Below, in pieces: positions 1 through 5,133 of a stretch of DNA of 5,133 nt; position 1 is the first letter of the stretch; the number at the start of each line of letters is the position of its first letter. The translations under genes and the position numbers were made by a program. A model generated the notes under the pieces. It saw nothing but the letters and a program-made list of their open reading frames with translations. It did no database searches and was not told the origin of the DNA. The DNA comes from Methanothrix sp. Its GTDB lineage: Archaea > Halobacteriota > Methanosarcinia > Methanotrichales > Methanotrichaceae. The stretch lies in contig JAABPZ010000125.1 in assembly GCA_011391755.1 (NCBI GenBank), positions 1 through 5,133 on the forward strand. The letters run 5' to 3'.

Positions 1-647
1 CCAGCATCTATTATCTGATGGCGGCCTTCCTGCCGCCGCTGCTAGCAATGCTGCCTACAGCCGCCGTGCTTCTTCTGCTTCGCTACTATCCGGAGTGGTA
101 TGTCATCGATGCCTTCGGCATTGTCGTGTGCGCCGGCATCAGTTCCTTATTCGGGGTGAGCATGACGGTTATCCCTACGCTCTTGCTGTTAATAATCCTG
201 GCCGTTTACGACGCCCTCTCCGTCTACAAGACCCGCCACATGGTCTCTTTGGCGGAGGGCGTGATAAAGATAAAAGCCCCTCTGCTCTTTGTGGTGCCGA
301 GGAGCCGCGGCTACAGCTTCAGGAAGGATAATGTCCCGGTCTCAACCCCAGCTGACGGCAGCCAGGCGGAAAAGGCGGGCGGCAAGAGGGGCGCATTTTT
401 CCTGGGGCTGGGAGACGCCATCATTCCCACCATTCTGGTCATATCGGCTTACACCTCGCTTCCTGCCGGAGGCTTTTTCGGCGTAAATTTTCCGGCAATT
501 GGAGCCATGCTTGGCACCTATCTAGGCTTCCTGGCTCTAATGACCACCTCGCGGGATCGGCCCCAGGCGGGACTGCCCTTCCTCAATTCAGGAGTGATTT
601 TGGGATTCCTGGTGGGCTGCCTAGTCGCTGGTATAGCACCATTTTGA
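1..647 (+). CDS. Presenilin/signal-peptide-peptidase-like intramembrane aspartyl protease, 5' truncated by window edge
   Basis: Seen: the frame is open to the left edge (first full codon at 3), so the ATG at 18 is probably internal. Counting from that Met, the two catalytic aspartates of the family are present: D65 in AVYDALSVY (210-212) and D133 in LGLGDAIIPT (414-416), followed by the C-terminal PAL-like motif as AGLP at 184-187. About six hydrophobic segments are visible, roughly residues 5-21, 28-48, 50-70, 126-146, 160-177 and 186-207, with a hydrophilic loop at about 95-123 between the two aspartate-bearing helices. Known: archaeal presenilin homologues are about 300 residues with nine membrane helices and cleave substrates within the membrane. 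Inference: about three N-terminal helices lie upstream of the window. The GLP form in place of the PAL of eukaryotic presenilin is, as far as I recall, normal for archaeal members. The protease fold is firm; its substrate is unknown. Confidence 0.9.
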   Translation, partial: SIYYLMAAFLPPLLAMLPTAAVLLLLRYYPEWYVIDAFGIVVCAGISSLFGVSMTVIPTLLLLIILAVYDALSVYKTRHMVSLAEGVIKIKAPLLFVVPRSRGYSFRKDNVPVSTPADGSQAEKAGGKRGAFFLGLGDAIIPTILVISAYTSLPAGGFFGVNFPAIGAMLGTYLGFLALMTTSRDRPQAGLPFLNSGVILGFLVGCLVAGIAPF

Positions 648-665
648 TCCATTGCCCATAAATCA

Positions 666-929
666 ATGAACACGATAGAAGAAAGTTCTGGCCCCTACTC
701 CAGCCCTCCTCCTTCCACCGGCTCGGCCAGGCGCTCACTAAAACTAATGCATGAATATTTCAAAGCTTCGCGACTTGAAGAATCAATTGCCGCCACTATC
801 ATACAATTTGCACTATCAAAAGGCAGGGAATTTTGTGCCGACACCAGCGGAGCTAAAACCTGGGCGAGTCGCAACTTTCTGCGAATGGCCGATTTCATGT
901 GCAAAGATCCGATTATGTACCAAAAATAG
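666..929 (+). CDS. Doubtful 87-codon ORF, hypothetical protein
   Basis: This ORF starts 18 bp after the protease stop and ends 3 bp before the convergent CorC stop. I do not recognise the product. It has a Ser/Pro-rich start (residues about 7-19), a middle that could form a helix (about 24-52) and a Cys-containing basic end, with no membrane segment or clear zinc motif. No Shine-Dalgarno sequence precedes the ATG (the upstream bases are cataaatca). Two other frames over the same stretch, one on each strand, are also open for 60 codons or more, which weakens the case for any single one. It may be a real small gene, a remnant of an older gene, or chance. The stretch has no other gene to explain it. 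Confidence 0.22.
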   Translation: MNTIEESSGPYSSPPPSTGSARRSLKLMHEYFKASRLEESIAATIIQFALSKGREFCADTSGAKTWASRNFLRMADFMCKDPIMYQK

Positions 930-932
930 TCT
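919..932 (-). terminator. Possible T-run terminator of the CorC-type gene
   Basis: Read on the minus strand, a run of five T (plus-strand A at 922-926) begins 7 bases after the TAA stop of the CorC-type gene. Archaeal RNA polymerase can terminate at short T-runs without a hairpin, and no stable hairpin is seen here. Support is positional only. Confidence 0.25.
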
Positions 933-2210
933 TTAAGCTATATAGGTTTGGTCATTATGTATCGCTTCCGTCATCAGCACCCTGATCTTTTTGATCCGGT
1001 TTCTTTCCATGTTTTCGATTAGGAACTTCGTGTCCATGTACTCGACTGATTCTCCTTGCTTGGGCAGTCTGCCCATCAACTCGATTACGAATCCGCCTAT
1101 GGAGTCATAATGCTCTGATTCGATCATGGTACCGATTAGCTCGTTCAGTTCCTCGATTCTCGTACTTCCATCGACAATATATTCTCCCTCTCGGATAGTC
1201 TCGATCTCTTGAGTATGCATATCGTACTCATCTGAGATATCTCCCACTATTTCCTCGACCAGGTCTTCGATGGTGATGATTCCCGCTGTGCCTCCATATT
1301 CGTCCAGGACTATCGCCATGTGTGTCCTGCGCTTCTTCATTTCTTTGAAAAGCTCGGACGTATTCATGAACTCAAATGTGTAATAGGGCTTTTTCACGAA
1401 CTTTTTCATGTCAAAGACTTCTTCGGAATCTCGGTAGACCAGCTCTTTGACATTGAGTATGCCTACGATGTTATCGATCCTTTTGCTATAGATGGGATAA
1501 CGGGAATACTGCTCGGTCTTTATTACTTGGATGATCTCGTCGTAGGTGGCGTTTATGTTGATAGCTACTATGTCCATCCTCTGTATCATAACGTCTTTGA
1601 TCAACTGGTCCCCAAAGTCGAAGACATTGCAGATCATTGTCTTTTCATGATCTTCGATGACGCCTTCTTCCTTGCCCAGATTCACCATCGACTTTAGTTC
1701 CTCTTCAGTGATAGTGGGCAAGTTAGCATTGCTTTTGCAACCCAGCAGCCGCATAAAAAGACTGGCAATCTGCGTGAAGACAAACACGATCGGGCTTAGA
1801 AAGTATGCTAAAATGGAAATGGGCCTTGCCACGATTAGCGAGACTTTTTCAGACTTCTGTGCGGCTAATGCTTTTGGTGTGATCTCTCCAAATATGAGCA
1901 CCAACACAGTCGTTACTCCCGTAGCGATAGCCACGCTGGTATCCCCGAAGTGCTTGATCGCTAAGACAGTAGCAATGGATGATGCGCCGATATTCACGAG
2001 GTTATTGCCTACAAGGATAGTGCCCAACAGTTTGCTGGGAGTCTCCTTCAGCCGATCAATCACGCTGGCACCCTTTACCTTCTCCTCCAACATATGAATA
2101 AGTCGAATTTTGCTGAGCGACATTAGTGCTGTCTCTGATGCAGAAAAAAATGCAGATAAGCATAGCAGAATGCCAAAAAACGCTAAAAGTACAGTTGTGC
2201 TTAGATCCAA
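933..2210 (-). CDS. CNNM/CorC-family protein (DUF21, CBS pair, CorC/HlyC domain), putative Mg2+/cation transporter or 'hemolysin-like' protein
   Basis: The order of a complete CorC/CNNM protein is visible in 425 residues. The N-terminal DUF21 domain (about 1-190) carries FSASETALMS (22-31), the NN pair at 69-70 and GEITPKALA (108-116), with hydrophobic segments near 5-25, 60-85, 93-110 and 128-155. A CBS pair follows (about 205-325; DVMIQRMDIV, RYPIY, GILNVKELV, MAIVLDEYGGTAGIITIEDLVEEIVGD split over both repeats), then a C-terminal CorC/HlyC domain (about 340-420; DGSTRIEELN, GGFVIELMGRLP). Known: the family is linked to Mg2+ and cation export, with nucleotide binding at the CBS pair; 'hemolysin' is an old label. 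The start is TTG at 2210: an in-frame TGA lies four codons upstream, TGAGGA sits six bases before it, and the next Met (30) would remove the first helix and the SASE motif. It is convergent with the protease and divergent from the zinc-ribbon gene. Transport substrate and direction are not shown by the sequence. Confidence 0.93.
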   Translation of the reverse strand: MDLSTTVLLAFFGILLCLSAFFSASETALMSLSKIRLIHMLEEKVKGASVIDRLKETPSKLLGTILVGNNLVNIGASSIATVLAIKHFGDTSVAIATGVTTVLVLIFGEITPKALAAQKSEKVSLIVARPISILAYFLSPIVFVFTQIASLFMRLLGCKSNANLPTITEEELKSMVNLGKEEGVIEDHEKTMICNVFDFGDQLIKDVMIQRMDIVAININATYDEIIQVIKTEQYSRYPIYSKRIDNIVGILNVKELVYRDSEEVFDMKKFVKKPYYTFEFMNTSELFKEMKKRRTHMAIVLDEYGGTAGIITIEDLVEEIVGDISDEYDMHTQEIETIREGEYIVDGSTRIEELNELIGTMIESEHYDSIGGFVIELMGRLPKQGESVEYMDTKFLIENMERNRIKKIRVLMTEAIHNDQTYIA

Positions 2211-2216
2211 ACCAAT

Positions 2217-2222
2217 TCCTCA
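2217..2222 (-). promoter_or_regulatory. Ribosome binding site fixing the TTG start of the CorC-type gene
   Basis: The minus strand reads TGAGGA six bases before TTG (2210-2208). It matches the archaeal anti-Shine-Dalgarno consensus. The TGA within this site is itself the in-frame stop that limits the ORF, so no longer start is possible. This decides in favour of TTG. Confidence 0.65.
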
Positions 2223-2229
2223 TTGATGG

Positions 2230-2244
2230 TCCGAAAGTGTCGGA
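2230..2244. repeat. Short inverted repeat in the leader of the CorC-type gene
   Basis: TCCGA and TCGGA flank a 5-base spacer, about 20 bases upstream of the TTG start. It could form a small leader hairpin or be a regulator half-site pair. Five-base arms are easily met by chance, and no TATA box in a fitting position was clearly recognised. Confidence 0.2.
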
Positions 2245-2498
2245 AATCCCATATGTTCAGCCATAAAGCAGATTAGATCATGGTTATTTACCACATAAAC
2301 TTTTCCCTGTATTATGAATTCTTTGCTAAAATTGATGAAAATGACTTGAACAGTTTTGAGCGACAGCGACAGCTTGGAGTTGGTAAAAGCAGTAGTCCAT
2401 AATGAATTAGATAATTCAAAAAGATAGTTATTTTAAATTGAATACTCGTCGGCCTGTTGCAAGGTGAGCAGTTTGACATTATAAGGTACTATGAATAA

Positions 2499-2642
2499 CA
2501 TGCAGGTTTTGTCCAAGGTTTAGACATTTACCTAGGCGAAGGCCTGACCCTGCCCGAAGCTCGAATCTAAACCGTCGCCAGAAAGCAGTCAATTTGCATT
2601 GAAACCGACAGCTTTTTTGCCCTGCCCGGCTTCCTGAACTAG
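2499..2642 (+). pseudogene. Possible decayed gene tail, perhaps the C-terminus of a TnpB/OrfB-type transposase
   Basis: One plus-strand frame reads as protein-like sequence between a TAA at 2496 and a TAG at 2640, interrupted by one TAA at 2568. Before that stop it contains LGEGLTLPEARI; after it, TVARKQSICIETDSFF. The composition is coding-like, unlike the AT-rich sequence just upstream. The Gly/Pro/Glu-rich stretch followed by a Lys-Gln motif reminded me of the variable tails of archaeal IS200/IS605 or IS1341-type TnpB proteins. That resemblance is from memory, not alignment. There is no start codon, no catalytic motif and no zinc finger. It could also be chance or the remnant of another gene. 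Confidence 0.22.
2517..2573. repeat. 8 bp inverted repeat with nested hairpin
   Basis: GGTTTAGA (2517-2524) is the exact reverse complement of TCTAAACC (2566-2573), with 41 bases between. Inside lies a second hairpin, TAGGC (2533-2537) with GCCTG (2542-2546), four Watson-Crick pairs plus one G-U, closing a GAAG loop. Together they could fold as a compact RNA or be a mobile-element end. The TCGAAT-like stretch near 2561 recalls a tRNA T-loop, but the enclosed length is too short for a tRNA. Confidence 0.35.
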
Positions 2643-2647
2643 TGAGG
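2642..2647 (+). promoter_or_regulatory. Ribosome binding site of the zinc-ribbon gene
   Basis: GTGAGG lies 8 bases before the ATG at 2656 and fits the archaeal Shine-Dalgarno sequence. It supports this start over the out-of-frame ATG at 2649. Confidence 0.6.
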
Positions 2648-2655
2648 AATGGAAA

Positions 2656-2853
2656 ATGGCTGACGAGGACCTGGGCGCTTTAGAACACTACGTCCCCTAT
2701 TGTCCCAAATGCGGCAATGAGTGCGAGCAAAAGGAGCTCCGGCGGGCACTGGATGCAGAAAGCTGGAAGAAGATCGTAATTGAGACCATCTTCTACTGCA
2801 AGAGATGTGACAACTACTGGAGCGATGGCCTGGTGGAGAAGGGCTACAAATAA
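2656..2853 (+). CDS. Small zinc-ribbon protein
   Basis: The 65-residue product has two Cys pairs: C16-P-K-C19 and C48-K-R-C51, about 28 residues apart, the usual layout of a four-cysteine zinc ribbon. A fifth Cys (C23) follows the first knuckle. The first knuckle, YCPKCGNE, is typical of these ribbons; the second is followed by an aromatic/acidic end (DNYWSDGL). It has an acidic N-terminus, a central helix-prone stretch (about 24-42), no signal peptide and no membrane segment. The role is unknown; such stand-alone ribbons usually bind nucleic acid or act as adaptor subunits. The good Shine-Dalgarno sequence and intact frame argue it is real. The deacetylase gene starts 50 bp downstream on the same strand, so co-transcription is plausible. 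I do not recognise a named family. Confidence 0.75.
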   Translation: MADEDLGALEHYVPYCPKCGNECEQKELRRALDAESWKKIVIETIFYCKRCDNYWSDGLVEKGYK

Positions 2854-2903
2854 ACCGTCCATAGACTCCACCCTCTATTCATCCCAAGATCCATCCAAAT
2901 ATC

Positions 2904-4025
2904 ATGATATATCTTTATTACAGCGAAAAATTCCAGGCCTATAACTTCGGCCCGGAGCATCCCTTCAATCCGGCTCGCCTGATGCTGGCTTACAAGCTCA
3001 TGGAGGAAGAGGGCCTAATTGACGACCACACCTGTAGAGTCGAGCCGCAGCCTGCAAAGGTTGCGGATTTAGAGCGCGTGCATACCCCAGAATATATTGC
3101 CTCTGTGCAGGCAGAATTGCCGGATTTGGCCTTTGGCCTGGGCAGCGATGATACCCCGGTCTTTCCCGGCATTTACGAGGCATCGCGGCTCTTGGCGGGC
3201 GGCAGCATCGATGCAGCGCGGCGCATAATTGCCGAGGACTGCAGCGCTTTTAACATCGGCGGAGGCCTGCATCATGCCATGCCCTCCCAGGCAGCGGGCT
3301 TTTGCGTCTTTGACGATCCGGCGCTGGCCATAAGCGTTCTGAAAGAGAGCTTCAAGCGAGTTCTTTACATCGACATCGACGGCCATCACGGGGACGGAGT
3401 GCAGCAGATCTTTTATGAGGACCCCCGTGTGCTCACCGTCTCCCTGCACGAGTCGGGATTGTACCTCTTTCCCGGCACCGGCTTTATCGATGAGATCGGC
3501 TCAGGCCTGGGGTTGGGCTACAGCGTGAACATACCCATGCCCATGTACGCCGGGGATGAGGAATACCGGCGCGCCTTTGAGGAGATCGTGCCCCGGCTCT
3601 TTGACTGGTTTAAGCCCCAGGCAGTGGTAGCACAACTGGGCGTGGACACCCACTACTCCGATCCGCTCACCACATTGAATATGACCCTGGCCGGGTACAC
3701 CTACCTGGTGCGCCGCATCATCGAGCTGACCGGGCGGCACTGCCGGGGCAGGCTGCTGGCTTTAGGCGGGGGCGGCTACAACATGGAGGTGGTGCCCGTG
3801 GCCTTTGCCAGCGTGCTTCATCTCATGAGGAAGGAGCCCCTGGCGGAATATTTGCCGCCCTGCTGGGTGGAGTTTTTCATGAACCTGGTGGAAAGAGAGC
3901 CTCTCTCGCTGCCGGACATCGAGATCAGGGTGGGCAGCGAGACGAAGAAGAGAATCACGGCGGAGCTGGAGCTGACACTGCAAGGGCTGAAGGAAAAGAT
4001 AAACGAGATTCACAAGGTTTTTTAG
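2904..4025 (+). CDS. HDAC/AcuC-family zinc-dependent deacetylase
   Basis: A complete class I/II-type histone-deacetylase fold protein of 373 residues, the usual length for prokaryotic AcuC-like members. Seen in order: FGPEHPFNPARL (15-26); the catalytic His pair in GGGLHHA (H123, H124); DIDGHHGDGVQ (157-167), giving zinc ligands D159 and H161 and the charge-relay Asp residues D157 and D164; LGVDTHYSDPL (245-255), giving the third zinc ligand D248; and GGGGY (288-292) with the transition-state Tyr Y292. Known: these enzymes hydrolyse acetyl-lysine or other acetylamides; Bacillus AcuC deacetylates acetyl-CoA synthetase. The ATG start aligns with the normal N-terminus (YYSEKF then the FGPEHP motif), although no Shine-Dalgarno sequence is seen, so initiation may be leaderless or coupled. 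Minor oddities are FDDPA where N-D is usual, and Gly in DIDGHH. The substrate (acetyl-CoA synthetase, chromatin protein or small molecule) is inference. Confidence 0.95.
   Translation: MIYLYYSEKFQAYNFGPEHPFNPARLMLAYKLMEEEGLIDDHTCRVEPQPAKVADLERVHTPEYIASVQAELPDLAFGLGSDDTPVFPGIYEASRLLAGGSIDAARRIIAEDCSAFNIGGGLHHAMPSQAAGFCVFDDPALAISVLKESFKRVLYIDIDGHHGDGVQQIFYEDPRVLTVSLHESGLYLFPGTGFIDEIGSGLGLGYSVNIPMPMYAGDEEYRRAFEEIVPRLFDWFKPQAVVAQLGVDTHYSDPLTTLNMTLAGYTYLVRRIIELTGRHCRGRLLALGGGGYNMEVVPVAFASVLHLMRKEPLAEYLPPCWVEFFMNLVEREPLSLPDIEIRVGSETKKRITAELELTLQGLKEKINEIHKVF
4018..4023 (+). terminator. Run of six T overlapping the deacetylase stop
   Basis: Six T residues run into the TAG stop codon (4023-4025). 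In archaea such a run can cause partial termination, which would separate the deacetylase transcript from the AT-rich gene behind it. No hairpin is seen. It may simply encode the final Phe. Confidence 0.2.
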
Positions 4026-4043
4026 GATGAACTCAAGAAAATC

Positions 4044-4051
4044 AGGGGTGA
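4044..4051 (+). promoter_or_regulatory. Ribosome binding site choosing the second ATG of the AT-rich gene
   Basis: AGGGGTGA ends five bases before the ATG at 4057 and matches the archaeal GGAGGTGA consensus with one mismatch. The in-frame ATG at 4027 has no comparable site, only one base separating it from the deacetylase stop. I therefore prefer 4057, though coupled initiation at 4027 (10 residues longer) is possible. Confidence 0.6.
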
Positions 4052-4056
4052 ACGGG

Positions 4057-5127
4057 ATGCAGGCAGCAAGAGATACCTGGGTCAGAGAAGGGCTTAATTT
4101 TGATCCTGTATTGAGTAACCATAATAAAGAATTAATCACAGTGACAAAAGGCAATCATAATCTCATACGAATTAATTTTATTCCTAAGAGTAATTTATTG
4201 GACTTTGTAATCATATTGGATAACAAGTTCGTCATCCATTATGTAGGTAAAGATGGCAAAGAACAAACATATCCGGTTAGCAATAATATTGATAATATTC
4301 ATATAACATATCATAGTAGTAGAAAAAATAAAAACGACATTATGATGCCCGAGTTACATCTGAAAGCTGGCAAAAAAACACTGAATATATTTGATAAAAT
4401 AATAGATATAAATACAAACACTGAATTTCCAATTCCTTTGTTTAAGATTACATGCAACGATGTGACGCTCAAAAACGAATTATTACCAACTGCAACTAAA
4501 AACAATACGATAGATTTGGATGATTATGGTGGGGGATGTCTAAAAGAATATAACATAACAGAAAAAAACGTGAACACAGCAGAAATATACTTGGCATCTA
4601 AATTATACTTTGAATATCCACGTCATGTAGAAAAATGGCCTGGCCTCGGTTTTCTGCAGATGATGTCGCCAATCGATTATGTTATAAGTGGCGTGGATCT
4701 GAGAGCGGATATTGTTGAAAATTTTGCAGAAGGAAATGTTGTCCTGGCACAAGAAGCACAGATTCACGATCAATATGTTTTGTTAATTAAAAAATACAAT
4801 GATGGAACTATAAATGATAATTCGATTTATTTTTACGAAAATATAAATTACATTGATATGCTAGCGACTACACCTATTTGTCTAACCACTGAGGACGGAG
4901 AGGAAAATCGGCATTATTCGTTGTTATATTGCAGCCCTTTCACCGCAGCATATTGCGATCCGTTTAGTGGGATTTTTCCAGCGTTCTGTTACGATCTAGA
5001 TGTGCAATTACAGAATAATATCTCGTTCGAAAAGGTCAACCGATGGCATAGTATTTTCAGAAATTCTTTGGAAAATATCAAGATGAATAATATTAAACGA
5101 AAGGGTTTCATAATTCCACAAATGTAG
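4057..5127 (+). CDS. Unrecognised AT-rich hypothetical protein, probably horizontally acquired
   Basis: An intact frame of 356 codons from ATG 4057 (366 from ATG 4027), ending 6 bp before the window edge. I recognise no family. The protein looks soluble: no signal peptide, no membrane helix, many Asn, Ile, Asp, Lys and Tyr residues, and probably much beta strand. It has a small Gly cluster (DDYGGGCLKEY, about 155-165 from M 4057) and Cys/aromatic-rich motifs near the C-terminus (LLYCSPF, AAYCDPFSG, PAFCYDL, about 290-318), then a basic tail. Codon use (AAT, ATA, AAA, TTA) is far more AT-rich than in the deacetylase, except for the first dozen codons, which look like the neighbour. That suggests a transferred gene, possibly viral or from an accessory island. 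The length of the open frame in such AT-rich DNA strongly supports real coding. The function is unknown. Confidence 0.75.
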   Translation: MQAARDTWVREGLNFDPVLSNHNKELITVTKGNHNLIRINFIPKSNLLDFVIILDNKFVIHYVGKDGKEQTYPVSNNIDNIHITYHSSRKNKNDIMMPELHLKAGKKTLNIFDKIIDINTNTEFPIPLFKITCNDVTLKNELLPTATKNNTIDLDDYGGGCLKEYNITEKNVNTAEIYLASKLYFEYPRHVEKWPGLGFLQMMSPIDYVISGVDLRADIVENFAEGNVVLAQEAQIHDQYVLLIKKYNDGTINDNSIYFYENINYIDMLATTPICLTTEDGEENRHYSLLYCSPFTAAYCDPFSGIFPAFCYDLDVQLQNNISFEKVNRWHSIFRNSLENIKMNNIKRKGFIIPQM

Positions 5128-5133
5128 CAGAAT

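Larger units (their letters stand above)
2223..2641. other. Intergenic region between divergent genes, no firm gene
   Basis: This stretch separates the leftward CorC-type gene from the rightward zinc-ribbon gene and must hold both promoters. None is clear: GTTTATG-type AT-rich stretches on the minus strand near 2285-2300 and TTATAAGG on the plus strand near 2479-2486 are weak TATA-like candidates, the latter rather far from 2656. The first half is AT-rich and includes an unsupported 40-codon ORF (2280-2402, +; no Shine-Dalgarno). A tandem repeat of AGCGAC lies near 2359-2371. From about 2530 the sequence becomes GC-richer and gene-like, with a broken reading frame and an inverted repeat listed separately. 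A run of six T at 2613-2618 could end an upstream transcript. Confidence 0.5.

Noticed and set aside
695..904. 69-codon minus-strand ORF over the doubtful gene at 666-929
   Set aside because: No ribosome binding site and no recognised product; it overlaps other open frames and none stands out.
1320..2097. Plus-strand open frames of 125 and 146 codons
   Set aside because: They are antisense to the well-supported CorC-type gene and have no motif of their own.
2280..2402. 40-codon plus-strand ORF (MVIYHINF...)
   Set aside because: No ribosome binding site, no recognisable motif, and a length easily reached by chance in AT-rich DNA.
2470..2490. TTGACA plus TTATAAGG, resembling a promoter
   Set aside because: The bacterial-type -35 is not meaningful in an archaeon, and the spot is about 170 bp from the next start; noted only as a weak TATA candidate.
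2551..2580. tRNA-like 3' half (TCGAAT followed by an arm and a terminal CCA-like GCCA)
   Set aside because: The pairing partner GGTTTAGA is too close (41 bases) for a tRNA, and no anticodon or D arm can be placed.
2598..2605. ATTGAAAC, the typical end of many CRISPR repeats
   Set aside because: Only one copy is present in the window, with no repeat-spacer pattern around it.
3069..4154. Several minus-strand open frames of 79-130 codons
   Set aside because: They are antisense to the deacetylase, whose motifs are unmistakable; they reflect GC-rich codon use.

Overview
This 5.1 kb window looks archaeal, most likely from a methanogenic euryarchaeon of the Methanosarcinales/Methanotrichales type. 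That assignment is inference. It rests on an archaeal-style presenilin-like aspartyl protease, a histone-deacetylase/AcuC-like deacetylase, a small zinc-ribbon protein and archaeal-type Shine-Dalgarno sites (TGAGGA, GGGGTGA). No rRNA, tRNA or CRISPR array was found, so the lineage cannot be fixed from the window itself.

Layout: (1) 1-647 (+) is the 3' two-thirds of a presenilin-family intramembrane aspartyl protease, cut by the left edge. (2) 648-932 is a gap holding a doubtful 87-codon ORF. (3) 933-2210 (-) is a complete CNNM/CorC-type protein (DUF21 membrane domain, CBS pair, CorC/HlyC domain), convergent with the protease and starting at TTG. (4) 2211-2641 is a 431 bp intergenic stretch, AT-rich in its first half. 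Its GC-richer second half holds an 8 bp inverted repeat and a broken reading frame that may be the tail of a decayed gene, possibly a TnpB-type transposase. (5) 2656-2853 (+) encodes a 65-residue zinc-ribbon protein. (6) 2904-4025 (+) encodes a 373-residue HDAC/AcuC-family deacetylase with every catalytic and zinc-binding residue present. (7) 4057-5127 (+) is a strikingly AT-rich gene for an unrecognised soluble protein of about 356 residues, starting just after the deacetylase stop.

How they work together: the zinc-ribbon and deacetylase genes share a strand 50 bp apart and may be co-transcribed. If the organism makes acetyl-CoA with an AMP-forming acetyl-CoA synthetase, an AcuC-like enzyme could reactivate that synthetase by removing acetyl-lysine; chromatin proteins or small acetylated molecules are alternative substrates. 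The protease and CorC protein are independent membrane proteins. The last gene differs sharply in base composition from the deacetylase and was probably acquired. No clearly new multi-gene system is visible. The best leads are the unknown AT-rich gene with its host-like 5' end, the zinc-ribbon/deacetylase pair, and the two decayed-looking intergenic stretches.
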